From Merdicola sp963557785 (GTDB lineage Bacteria > Bacillota > Clostridia > TANB77 > CAG-508), in NCBI GenBank assembly GCA_963557785.1, contig CAUWBF010000008.1:24822-88821 (forward strand): a stretch of 64,000 nt of DNA, in the 5' to 3' direction. A program made the translations under genes and the position numbers. The notes under the pieces are model-generated. The model was not told where the DNA came from. It searched no databases and saw only the letters and a list, made by a program, of their open reading frames with translations. Below are positions 1 to 7,174 of this stretch, in pieces (the first letter of the stretch is position 1; every line of letters starts with the position of its first letter).

Positions 1-1
1 T

Positions 2-331
2 GGAACGATATTAATACTAATCCTAACTATATTTTTAAATGTAGACCAACATTTAGCACAAGCAATAAATTTAATTTTCTTCATACCAACAGCTGTTGCT
101 GCAATAGTTATAAATAGTAAGCAGAAATTGATAGATTTTAAAACATCAAATATAATAAGCATATTTGGAGTAATAGGAGCAATAATTGGAAGTATTATTG
201 CAAATAATATAAACTCTAATATCTTAAGAAAAATATTTGGTGTTTTTTTAGCAATTATTGCAATAAATGAAATTATTTCATATAAAAATATGCATACTAG
301 TACTAAAAAAAGACATAATATTAAAAGATAA
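2..331 (+). CDS. TSUP (TauE/SafE) family permease, 3' part only
   Basis: The frame is open from the left edge, so the start lies outside the window and 109 codons remain. The visible part is strongly hydrophobic with about three membrane segments. The stretch NVDQHLAQAINLIFFIPTA matches the element that opens the second half of TauE/SafE permeases, where a conserved H.AqgTN..f motif follows a GT helix. Known members export or import small anions such as sulfite, sulfonates or thiosulfate across the cell membrane; the substrate cannot be read from this fragment. A short basic tail ends the protein and a small gene follows after 25 nt, perhaps in the same transcript. Confidence 0.8.
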   Translation, partial: GTILILILTIFLNVDQHLAQAINLIFFIPTAVAAIVINSKQKLIDFKTSNIISIFGVIGAIIGSIIANNINSNILRKIFGVFLAIIAINEIISYKNMHTSTKKRHNIKR

Positions 332-356
332 ATAAAAATTATAGGAGGTTTAATAT

Positions 357-506
357 ATGAATATGAAATTTGTAAAAGGATTAGTTGTAGGTGGCCTATT
401 ATCAGCTAGTATAGCTATGATGTGTAATGATTCAAATTGCAATATGAATAAAAAGAAAATGATAAGAAAAGGAAAACAATGGGTTAGAAAAATGGGAATA
501 ATATAA
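357..506 (+). CDS. Small membrane-anchored basic protein (YtxH/DUF3918-like)
   Basis: This 49-residue frame starts at ATG 357 behind the strong site ATAGGAGG. Residues 4-22 (KFVKGLVVGGLLSASIAMM) form one glycine-rich membrane helix, followed by a short Cys-containing linker and a basic tail (KKKMIRKGKQWVRKM). That layout resembles the small YtxH-like and DUF3918 proteins common in Firmicutes, whose role is not established. It lies 25 nt after the permease. The assignment to a family is by overall resemblance only; the gene call rests on the ribosome binding site and the sensible membrane topology. Confidence 0.6.
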   Translation: MNMKFVKGLVVGGLLSASIAMMCNDSNCNMNKKKMIRKGKQWVRKMGII

Positions 507-523
507 AATAGAACATGAGTAGC

Positions 524-552
524 TTTATTTTTATAGAAAAATGTGTTATAAT
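524..552 (+). promoter_or_regulatory. Putative sigma-A promoter for the small HTH gene
   Basis: TTTATT (524-529) and a consensus TATAAT (547-552) are separated by 17 nt. The -10 box is perfect and the -35 box is weak. Transcription would start inside the palindrome at 556-576. Confidence 0.5.
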
Positions 553-555
553 ATT

Positions 556-576
556 AATATTGCAATATGCAATATT
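556..576. promoter_or_regulatory. Palindromic candidate operator
   Basis: Two perfect 9-bp arms, AATATTGCA and TGCAATATT, are separated by ATA. The element begins 3 nt after the -10 box, so a bound protein would block the start site. The gene it precedes encodes a small helix-turn-helix protein, so autoregulation is a reasonable guess. Confidence 0.5.
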
Positions 577-620
577 GTAGTAACTAATGTGATTTTATTT
601 CAAAATTAGGAGGTAGTGTT

Positions 621-824
621 ATGTGTAATACACAATCAATGAGCAGTGAAAATCAGTTATCTACTGGAGGTCGGTATATCTCTCTAATTATTAGTCGAGG
701 GATGAATACAGAGCAAGTAGCTAAAGAGGAGAAGGTTTCAGAGCAAACTGTACTGGAAACATTGGAACGATTTAGAAGTATCAATCCAAGTTTGTATAGA
801 ATTGCAATGGAAAAATTAGCGTAA
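621..824 (+). CDS. Small helix-turn-helix protein, SpoIIID-like
   Basis: The protein has 67 residues and starts at ATG 621 behind AGGAGGT. Residues 18-56 (YISLIISRGMNTEQVAKEEK, then VSEQTVLETLERF) read as a tri-helical HTH, and the closing INPSLYRIAMEKLA recalls the INPDLA..V segment that follows the HTH in SpoIIID, a sporulation regulator. It lacks the longer C-terminal tail of SpoIIID (about 90 residues in Bacillus), so it may be a shorter relative with another role. It has its own promoter, an overlapping palindrome and its own terminator, so it is a single-gene unit. Confidence 0.6.
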   Translation: MCNTQSMSSENQLSTGGRYISLIISRGMNTEQVAKEEKVSEQTVLETLERFRSINPSLYRIAMEKLA

Positions 825-844
825 CACAAAAAACTACGAATAAG

Positions 845-883
845 AAAGCGAGACTAAAAATAAAAAAGAGTCTCGCTTTTTTA
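845..883 (+). terminator. Rho-independent terminator of the HTH gene
   Basis: An 11-bp stem (845-855 with 869-879, AAAGCGAGACT) carries a 13-nt loop and is followed by a T tract. Confidence 0.85.
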
Positions 884-889
884 TTGCAT

Positions 890-926
890 AAAAAATGATG
901 AAGAATATTTAACTATTCTCCATCAT
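890..926 (-). terminator. Terminator of the Cys-rich gene
   Basis: On the minus strand a 13-bp stem with one mismatch (914-926 with 895-907) is followed by six T residues. It sits 14 nt past the stop of the minus-strand gene. Confidence 0.7.
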
Positions 927-939
927 AGGTACAAAATAA

Positions 940-1386
940 TTATTCTGAAACTTCTTCAGATTCAACAACATCATCTCTATTATAAACTTTTTTTGGGCAG
1001 CAAGGTTCACAGCAATCAATATCTTCACCTTTTAAACATGAACCCTCATGTTCACATTTTGCACATACTTTAACATGTTTTACTTTATTTACCCATATTT
1101 GTATTTCATAAACTTTGTTAGGGCATAAAGGTCCAAATACAAATTCACCGTTTTTATCAGTAAAAGTATGAGAAACAGGTTTTCTTTCTTCTTTTCCATG
1201 TTCACAAACTACTTCAATTAATTTTACAACAGCGTCGCAAACTGGTTCTTTAAAGCAGTCACGAACAATACCATAAATAACTTCACGATTATCACATGGA
1301 AGAGTAATATCTAGGTCAAATTGTTTTCCGCATTCCATTAACCCATTAATGTCAATAATAGGGCATACATTCTTATCAAATTCCAT
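940..1386 (-). CDS. Cys-rich protein with a carboxypeptidase-regulatory-like beta fold
   Basis: This 148-residue protein has no signal peptide or membrane helix. Residues about 36-105 (VIYGIVRDCFKEPVCDAVV, then HTFTDKNGEFVFGPLCP) follow the pattern of a carboxypeptidase regulatory-like / prealbumin-like domain: G.V.D..g.Pv..A.V.l...DkdGeF.f. The protein holds a dozen or so cysteines, including a CAKCEHEGSC and a CCEPCCPKK cluster, and ends acidic. In spore formers similar Cys-rich small proteins occur on spore surfaces, but that is only inference here. The start has the site AAAGGATG at suitable spacing. It is a single-gene unit with its own terminator. Confidence 0.65.
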   Translation of the reverse strand: MEFDKNVCPIIDINGLMECGKQFDLDITLPCDNREVIYGIVRDCFKEPVCDAVVKLIEVVCEHGKEERKPVSHTFTDKNGEFVFGPLCPNKVYEIQIWVNKVKHVKVCAKCEHEGSCLKGEDIDCCEPCCPKKVYNRDDVVESEEVSE

Positions 1387-1524
1387 AGAAACAACATCCT
1401 TTCTTTAGCGATTAGCTTAATATATATTATGTAAAATACATATTAAATGTTAAATAATTGTTTGAATAAATAATAAAAAAAAGCATATAAATTTAAAAAG
1501 CATAATTTAGGAGGTTAATTTTAT

Positions 1525-1713
1525 ATGTTTTTTGTATTTAATAGAGAAAAGATATATTCATATATAATTGCTGTATGCACTGTTGTAGTATTGTTTGCAG
1601 TATCTGAAGTATATATAAAAGATGAAGAATATATAGAAACATCAAGTAACATAGCAAATGAAGTTATTATCGAAAATAATAAGATAGTTAATGAGATAAA
1701 TAATGTAAAATAG
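1525..1713 (+). CDS. Small single-pass membrane protein, resembling the anchor of a polysaccharide deacetylase
   Basis: The frame has 62 residues and starts at ATG 1525 behind TTAGGAGGT. One membrane helix spans about residues 11-28 and a short polar acidic tail follows. The start MFFVFNREKIYSYIIAV looks like the membrane anchor of the PdaB-like polysaccharide deacetylases of Clostridia, but the catalytic domain is absent and the frame ends soon after. It could be a relic of such a gene or a genuine small protein; the intact ribosome binding site argues for translation. The function is unknown. Confidence 0.5.
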   Translation: MFFVFNREKIYSYIIAVCTVVVLFAVSEVYIKDEEYIETSSNIANEVIIENNKIVNEINNVK

Positions 1714-1755
1714 ATGGAAAAAACAATATAAAAAAGCAAAAATTAACTTTTTATG

Positions 1756-1784
1756 TAGACAAAACCATAAAAAAGTAGTATAAT
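1756..1784 (+). promoter_or_regulatory. Sigma-A promoter of ssb
   Basis: TAGACA (1756-1761) and TATAAT (1779-1784) are spaced by 17 nt, about 75 nt before the TTG start of the ssb gene. Confidence 0.75.
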
Positions 1785-1858
1785 AGAAACATACGTAACG
1801 TTAAAGAAAAAACATATTAGAAACAATAGATAAATTTAAAAAATAGGAGGAATAAAAA

Positions 1859-2557
1859 TTGATTACAAATTATTCAGATAATAACCATTTATTATTAATG
1901 GGAAAGATTACAAGTGATAAAAAATTTAGTCATGAAATTTATGGAGAAAGCTTCTATGTATTCGATTTAGAAGTAGCACGTTTAAGCGGAAACTCAGATA
2001 TTATACCAATAACAATATCAGAAAGATTAATTACAACAGAAGAACTTTCAATAGGTAAAAAAGTACTAATAGAAGGTCAATTTAGATCATATAACAGTTA
2101 TGAAAATGAAAAAAACAGATTAGTATTAACAGTATTTGCTAAAGACATTAAGTTTGAAGCAAATGAAGAACAAGAAGCAGAAGAAAGCGAGAAAGAAGAA
2201 AGAGTATCAAATGAAGTTGTTTTAACAGGATATATTTGTAAAAAACCAATATACAGACAAACACCATTTGGAAGAGAAATATCAGACATATTACTAGCTG
2301 TAAATAGAGCATATAATAAATCAGATTACATACCAGCAATAGCTTGGGGTCGTAATGCAAGATTTTGTCAAAATATAGAAGTAGGAACAAAAGTAAGAAT
2401 AACAGGTAGAGTTCAATCAAGAAATTATGAGAAAAAATTAGAAGATGGAACAACACAAACAAGAGTAGCTTACGAAGTTTCTATCGGAAGTTTAGAAATT
2501 ATAAATGAAGAAGAAGATAAAAAAGAAGAACTAGAAAATAATGAACAAGCAATGTAA
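1859..2557 (+). CDS. ssb: Single-stranded DNA-binding protein with two OB folds
   Basis: This 232-residue protein coats single-stranded DNA in replication, repair or recombination. Two OB-fold segments follow each other: residues about 8-98 (LLLMGKITSDKKFSHEIYGE through VFAKDIKF) and 117-215 (NEVVLTGYICKKPIYRQTPF through IGSLEII), joined by an acidic Glu-rich linker at about 99-115. The second is nearer the SSB consensus (DILLAVNRAYNKSDYIPAIAWG). Ordinary bacterial SSB has one fold and a DDDIPF-type tail; here the tail is acidic (EEEDKKEELENNEQAM) but does not end that way. The start is TTG behind AGGAGGA. A main tetrameric SSB may exist elsewhere. Confidence 0.85.
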   Translation: MITNYSDNNHLLLMGKITSDKKFSHEIYGESFYVFDLEVARLSGNSDIIPITISERLITTEELSIGKKVLIEGQFRSYNSYENEKNRLVLTVFAKDIKFEANEEQEAEESEKEERVSNEVVLTGYICKKPIYRQTPFGREISDILLAVNRAYNKSDYIPAIAWGRNARFCQNIEVGTKVRITGRVQSRNYEKKLEDGTTQTRVAYEVSIGSLEIINEEEDKKEELENNEQAM

Positions 2558-2575
2558 TTAAATAAATTAATAAAG

Positions 2576-2609
2576 AGATTAAAAAGACTATTCTTTTTAA
2601 TCTTTTTTT
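2576..2609 (+). terminator. Terminator of ssb
   Basis: A perfect 12-bp stem (2576-2587 with 2592-2603, AGATTAAAAAGA) with a 4-nt loop is followed by six T residues. Confidence 0.85.
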
Positions 2610-2617
2610 GATATAAT
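2609..2617 (+). promoter_or_regulatory. Extended -10 promoter abutting the ssb terminator
   Basis: TGATATAAT (2609-2617) is a perfect TGnTATAAT extended -10 element starting on the last T of the terminator. No good -35 box is visible since that region is the hairpin. It would serve the GT-C-like gene and the lspA-rluD genes after it. Confidence 0.55.
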
Positions 2618-2652
2618 AAAGCCACTTAATTTATAGTAAAAAGGTGAAAAAA

Positions 2653-4296
2653 ATGAATAAAAAAACAAAAACAAGATTTAATATAATAGCTATAATAGCA
2701 ATTATAATTATTTGTATAACAATATCTCCAATAAGTATGCAAAATGATACTTTTTATACAGTAAAAATTGGAGAACACATAATTGAAGATGGTGGAATAG
2801 ATATGCAAGATCCATTTTCATGGCATGAAGGATTAAAATATACGTATCCACACTGGTTATATGATGTTGCAATGTATCTTATATATAGTTTAGGTGGTTG
2901 GGATGGAATATACATATCTACATTAGTATTATGTAGTATATTAGGAATAATATTATATCTAACTAATACAAAAATATGTAAAAATAATTTAATATCATTT
3001 ATACTGACAATAGGTGTAATGTTTTTATTTAAGCCATATATAACTGCAAGAGCACAACTAGTAACTTTTATATTATTTGTACTTACAATATATTTTATAG
3101 AGAGATTCTTAGAATTGCGAAAACTAAAATATGCAATTACATTAATAGGAATATCTATATTAATAGCAAACCTACATGTAGCAGTATGGCCATTCTATTT
3201 TATAGTATATTTACCATATATAGCAGAGTATATAATATGTGCAATTGTAGATGCAGATATAATTATAAGATTAAAAATATTATGGAACAAATTATTATAT
3301 AAATTAAATAAAAAGAATCCTGAAAAACAGGATAATATAAATGAAAAAATAAATTTAGATAAAGAAAAAATAGAAAAAATATCAAAAATAAGAGAAGAAA
3401 AAAGAAAAAATCCATATAAGTTAAGAATAGAAAAAAATAAAAATGTAAAATATTTAATATTAGTATTTTTAATATGTATACTAACAGGATTATGTACTCC
3501 ACTTGGAACCACGCCATATACATATTTAATAGATACTATGAATGGAATTACAACACAAAATATAAATGAACATTTACCATTAACACTTATTAATGCAAAA
3601 GAATTTTTATGCATTATAACTGCAATTGTAGCATTTTTAATATTTACAGATACAAAAATAAGATTAAAAGATATATTATTTTTAGGTGGACTATTTATAC
3701 TAGCCTTAATGTCTAGAAGGCAAATATCAATGTTTTTATTGATAGGAATATATGCTGTTAATAGAATGATATGTGAATTTTTAGAAAAATATAAGGCAAA
3801 AGATGAAATAGAAGATATAACCAAATTTCTTACAACTAAATCTGGAGCATTTATTTTTATTTTAATATTTATTTTATTAGGAATAAAAATGATTAAACCA
3901 AAGATAGATGCAAAAGAGAAATATATAAACGAAAGTACATATCCAGTGGCAGCATGCCAATATATTTTAGATAATATAGACTTGAGTACAGCAAAATTCT
4001 ATAATGAATATAATTATGGAAGTTATATGTTATATAAAGGAATTCCAGTTTTTATAGATTCAAGAGCAGAATTATATACTCCAGAATTTAATGAAGGTGT
4101 AAATGTATTTGCAGACTTTTTGAATATATCTAACATTGGAGTGTATTACGAAGATAAAATAGAAGAATATGGAATTACACATTTAATTATGTATAAAAAT
4201 GCAAAATTAAATATGTTTGTTTCAAGAAATAGTAATTATGAGAAATTATACGAGGATGATAATTTTGTAATATATAAAAGATTAATTAATGAATAG
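2653..4296 (+). CDS. Polytopic membrane protein, GT-C glycosyltransferase-like
   Basis: The protein has 547 residues from ATG 2653; I prefer this to GTG 2644 because AAAGGTG (2641-2646) serves as its ribosome binding site. About nine hydrophobic segments are broken by a very basic/acidic loop near residues 215-265. The C-terminal soluble part carries STAKFYNEYNYGSYMLYKGI and PVFIDSRAELY, a pattern seen at the end of GT-C-fold membrane proteins (YNdYnwGGyL..., vFiDgR.dlY). An Asp pair near the N-terminus (MQNDTFYTVKIGE) may be the usual lipid-sugar binding loop. I infer a lipid-linked sugar transferase or a close relative; the substrate is unknown. The lspA gene follows with almost no gap. Confidence 0.6.
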   Translation: MNKKTKTRFNIIAIIAIIIICITISPISMQNDTFYTVKIGEHIIEDGGIDMQDPFSWHEGLKYTYPHWLYDVAMYLIYSLGGWDGIYISTLVLCSILGIILYLTNTKICKNNLISFILTIGVMFLFKPYITARAQLVTFILFVLTIYFIERFLELRKLKYAITLIGISILIANLHVAVWPFYFIVYLPYIAEYIICAIVDADIIIRLKILWNKLLYKLNKKNPEKQDNINEKINLDKEKIEKISKIREEKRKNPYKLRIEKNKNVKYLILVFLICILTGLCTPLGTTPYTYLIDTMNGITTQNINEHLPLTLINAKEFLCIITAIVAFLIFTDTKIRLKDILFLGGLFILALMSRRQISMFLLIGIYAVNRMICEFLEKYKAKDEIEDITKFLTTKSGAFIFILIFILLGIKMIKPKIDAKEKYINESTYPVAACQYILDNIDLSTAKFYNEYNYGSYMLYKGIPVFIDSRAELYTPEFNEGVNVFADFLNISNIGVYYEDKIEEYGITHLIMYKNAKLNMFVSRNSNYEKLYEDDNFVIYKRLINE

Positions 4297-4312
4297 AAAA
4301 GAGATGGTAAAT

Positions 4313-4798
4313 TTGGAAAAATTGAAAAAGAATAAAAAAGTAATATTAATTGCTTTACTTATAATTTTCTTAGTAGTAATAGATCAAGTTTCTAAAGCAT
4401 TATTCATAGGTACAGAAAAGAATATTATAAACGATGTATTAAAAATCGCTTCAACACAAAATTATGGTGGTGCATTTGGAGTAGGACAAACAGGAACAAC
4501 TACTTTTATTATAACTAATGTGATAGTTATTGGAATAATAATAAAATTTATGCATATGCAACAAGAACAAATTGACAAAAAAACATATTTTGCGCTTTCT
4601 TTAGTTATTGCAGGAGCAATAGGTAATGTAATTGATAAAATCTTTAGAGGTTATGTATTAGAATTTATTGTTATAAAATCACTATGTTTTAATATTGCAG
4701 ATATTTTCATAGTATTAGGATGGATTTTAATGGCACTATTTTTTGCTATATATACATATAAATTAAAAAAAGAAAAAAAGGAAGGTAAAATTGAATAA
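4313..4798 (+). CDS. lspA: Lipoprotein signal peptidase (signal peptidase II)
   Basis: LspA cuts the signal peptide from diacylglyceryl prolipoproteins in the membrane. The protein has four hydrophobic helices. Conserved segments are VVIDQVSKALF, the QNYGGAFGVG loop, GAIGNVIDKIFRG and CFNIADIFIVLG; the Asp in NVIDK and the Asp in NIAD are the catalytic pair. NVIDK replaces the commoner N.YDR, and VLEF replaces VvDF. Two ATG codons lie upstream (4289, 4304), but AAAAGAGATG (4297-4306) best positions TTG 4313, giving 161 residues, a normal family length. The gene overlaps the next one by 8 nt, implying coupling. Confidence 0.92.
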   Translation: MEKLKKNKKVILIALLIIFLVVIDQVSKALFIGTEKNIINDVLKIASTQNYGGAFGVGQTGTTTFIITNVIVIGIIIKFMHMQQEQIDKKTYFALSLVIAGAIGNVIDKIFRGYVLEFIVIKSLCFNIADIFIVLGWILMALFFAIYTYKLKKEKKEGKIE

Positions 4799-5696
4799 AT
4801 ATATAATAAAAGAAAATTTAATTGGAAATAGATTAGATAAAGTAATAACTTTATTAGATAGCAATATATCTAGAATGATGGTAAAAAAGCTTTTAGATGA
4901 AGAAAAAATCTTAGTAAATAAAAAAAGAGAAAAAGCTTCTTATAAAGTAAAATTAAATGATAATATAGAAGTACAAGAAGTAGAAGCTAAAGAGATAGAC
5001 CTAAAAGCAGAAGATATACCACTTAATATTTTATATGAAGATAAAGATATTATTGTAGTAAATAAAGAAAAGGGCATGGTAGTTCATCCTGCAAATGGAA
5101 ATTTAGATGGAACATTAGTAAATGCACTAATGGCTAAATGCCAAGATTCTTTATCAGGAATAGGTGGAGAAATTAGACCTGGCATAGTTCATAGGCTAGA
5201 TAAAGATACTTCAGGAGTTATTGTAGTTGCTAAAAATGATAAAGCTCACATAAATTTAAGTGAGCAAATAAAAAATAAGAAAATGAAAAAAACATATATA
5301 TGTTTAGTTAGAGGAAATGTACCAAATGATGAAGCAACAATAGATATGCCAATAGCTAGAAGTAAAAAGGATAGAAAGAAAATGGCTGTAGATAAAGATG
5401 GTAAAAATGCAGTAACTCATTTTAAAGTATTAAAAAGATATGAAGGATATACATATTTAAAAGTAAATATAGAGACAGGAAGAACTCATCAAATAAGAGT
5501 ACATTTATCACATATAGGATATCCTATTGTTGGAGATGAAGTTTATTCAAATGGAAAAAATCCATTTGGAGTAAAGGGACAAATGCTACATGCAAAAGAA
5601 TTAGAATTTATACATCCTACTACAGGAAAGCAAATGAGAATAGAGGCACCAATTCCTACATATTTTAACGAAGTATTAGAAACATTAGAAAAATAA
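4791..5696 (+). CDS. rluD: RluA/RluD family 23S rRNA pseudouridine synthase
   Basis: This 301-residue enzyme isomerises uridines to pseudouridine in structured RNA, in the RluD type the 23S rRNA helix 69. An N-terminal S4 RNA-binding domain (residues about 10-75) precedes the catalytic domain, where the motif GIVHRLDKDTSGVIVVAK carries the nucleophilic Asp. GRTHQIRVHLSHIGYPIVGD is the other family signature. The TTG start follows GGAAGGT and overlaps lspA by 8 nt, the classic lspA-rluD order of Firmicutes. Exact target uridines cannot be told from sequence. Confidence 0.93.
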   Translation: MNKYIIKENLIGNRLDKVITLLDSNISRMMVKKLLDEEKILVNKKREKASYKVKLNDNIEVQEVEAKEIDLKAEDIPLNILYEDKDIIVVNKEKGMVVHPANGNLDGTLVNALMAKCQDSLSGIGGEIRPGIVHRLDKDTSGVIVVAKNDKAHINLSEQIKNKKMKKTYICLVRGNVPNDEATIDMPIARSKKDRKKMAVDKDGKNAVTHFKVLKRYEGYTYLKVNIETGRTHQIRVHLSHIGYPIVGDEVYSNGKNPFGVKGQMLHAKELEFIHPTTGKQMRIEAPIPTYFNEVLETLEK

Positions 5697-5703
5697 AAAT
5701 CAA

Positions 5704-5727
5704 ATCCGGTATAATATTATACCGGAT
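5704..5727 (+). repeat. Perfect intergenic hairpin without a T tract
   Basis: ATCCGGTATA (5704-5713) and its exact complement (5718-5727) enclose ATAT. No T run follows, so it is a poor intrinsic terminator. A second bulged hairpin (about 5738-5770, AAAC plus TTTTTATA arms) lies immediately after. Together they occupy the gap before rluB. Confidence 0.6.
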
Positions 5728-5848
5728 GATCTATATAAACTTTTTATACATAAAGTATAAAAAGAAGTTTAAAATCTACTTGTATACATAATATATGATA
5801 TGCAAAAATAATATGTTTGATACAAATAAAAAGGAGAAATTTAATACA

Positions 5849-6571
5849 ATGGAGGAAAATAATAACAAAATTAGAATTCAAAAGTTTTTAGCAGATAATG
5901 GAATTGCCTCTAGAAGAAAATGTGAAGAATATATTCTAAAAGGAAGAGTTAAATTAAATGGTAAAATAGTAACAGAATTAGGGACTAAAATTAATCCAGA
6001 TACTGATATAATTGAATTCGATAGTAAAAAGGTAGAAATAACAAATAATAAAATATATATTTTATTAAATAAGCCGGTTGGATATGTAACAACAGCTAAA
6101 GATCAATTTGATAGAAAGATAGTATTAGATTTAATAAAGACAAAAGAAAGAGTTGTTCCAGTAGGAAGACTAGATATGTATACATCTGGTGCACTAATAT
6201 TAACCAATGATGGAGAATTTGTTAATAGAATTACTCATCCAAGTCATGAAATAGAAAAAACATACAATGTAACAATAAGAGGAATTGTATCTGAAGAAGA
6301 AATAAATAAATTAAAAAGTGGTGTAGACATTGGAGGATATGTAACAAAACCAGCAAAAGTAAAAATTCTAAAGGTGGATGAAGAAAAAAATATAACTAGA
6401 TTAGAAATAAAAATTCATGAAGGAAAAAATAGACAGATAAGGAAAATGATAAGTAGTATTAAAAAAAATGTTATTGCTTTGCATAGAACTTCTATAGGAA
6501 ATATTACAGTAAAGAATATGAAAATAGGAGAATATAGATATTTAAAAGAAAATGAAATAAAAAATATGTAA
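5849..6571 (+). CDS. rluB: RluB/RsuA family pseudouridine synthase
   Basis: The 240-residue protein has an N-terminal S4 domain (IRIQKFLADNGIASRRKCEE) and the RsuA-type catalytic motif PVGRLDMYTSGALILTNDG with the nucleophilic Asp, then EGKNRQIRKM. Such enzymes make a single pseudouridine in rRNA; Firmicute members near this length modify 23S rRNA. In-frame ATG codons occur earlier (5795), but AAAGGAGA (5830-5837) fits ATG 5849, where homologous proteins also begin. It is separate from the lspA-rluD group by a hairpin-bearing gap. A role on 16S rRNA (RsuA) is less likely. Confidence 0.9.
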   Translation: MEENNNKIRIQKFLADNGIASRRKCEEYILKGRVKLNGKIVTELGTKINPDTDIIEFDSKKVEITNNKIYILLNKPVGYVTTAKDQFDRKIVLDLIKTKERVVPVGRLDMYTSGALILTNDGEFVNRITHPSHEIEKTYNVTIRGIVSEEEINKLKSGVDIGGYVTKPAKVKILKVDEEKNITRLEIKIHEGKNRQIRKMISSIKKNVIALHRTSIGNITVKNMKIGEYRYLKENEIKNM

Positions 6572-6588
6572 AAAATCTTAAAACACCA

Positions 6589-6617
6589 TTGATATACTAA
6601 AAATAAAAATATATAAT
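6589..6617 (+). promoter_or_regulatory. Sigma-A promoter of the S1-domain gene
   Basis: TTGATA (6589-6594) and TATAAT (6612-6617) are spaced by exactly 17 nt, about 40 nt before the start codon. Confidence 0.8.
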
Positions 6618-6658
6618 ATATATAGATTTTACACTAAAGAAAAGAGGAGTAAGTACAA

Positions 6659-7144
6659 ATGAAGGTAAAGAAGTTTGTAAAAATAGATGAAAATTTACAT
6701 GAAGACATGATAGTAAAAGGTACAGTAAAAGGTATTCAGCCATATGGAGTGTTTGTTGAAATAGAAGGAGGAACGGTAGGACTTCTTCATATAGAAGATA
6801 TTTCAGTAGCGAGAATTAAAAGTCCATATGAAAGATTTGATATTGGACAAGAAATCAATGTAAAAGTAAAAAACATAGATAGAGAACAAAATAGAGTTAT
6901 GTTTTCATATAAGGATTTATTAGGAACTTGGGAAGAAAATGCAAAATTATTTAATGAAAGAACAAAAGTTAAAGGAATTGTAAGAGAAACAGAAAAAAAT
7001 GGTAATGGGATTTTTATAGAACTAAAACCAAATTTAGTTGGTCTTGCAGAATACACAGAAGGTCTTGAATATGGACAGAATGTAGATGTTTATATAAAAA
7101 GAATAATACCAGATAAGAAAAAAATAAAGTTAATAATTTGCTAA
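6659..7144 (+). CDS. S1 RNA-binding domain protein (two S1 repeats)
   Basis: This 161-residue protein consists of little more than two S1-type OB folds. The first, residues about 15-78 (MIVKGTVKGIQPYGVFVEIE, VGLLHIEDIS, FDIGQEINVKVKNID), is a textbook S1 motif; the second, about 98-160 (VKGIVRETEKNGNGIFIELK), is more divergent. S1 folds bind single-stranded RNA. Without other domains it may act as a general RNA-binding factor akin to short S1 homologues of Firmicutes. AGAGGAG precedes ATG 6659, and the winged-helix gene follows after 30 nt, possibly on the same transcript. Confidence 0.85.
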   Translation: MKVKKFVKIDENLHEDMIVKGTVKGIQPYGVFVEIEGGTVGLLHIEDISVARIKSPYERFDIGQEINVKVKNIDREQNRVMFSYKDLLGTWEENAKLFNERTKVKGIVRETEKNGNGIFIELKPNLVGLAEYTEGLEYGQNVDVYIKRIIPDKKKIKLIIC

Positions 7145-7174
7145 AAATTATATATAAATAAGGGAGGAAGTATT

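Noticed and set aside
3195..3824. Long open frame on the minus strand opposite the GT-C-like gene
   Set aside because: It is a mirror of an AT-rich membrane-protein gene, with no ribosome binding site and low-complexity hydrophobic translation.
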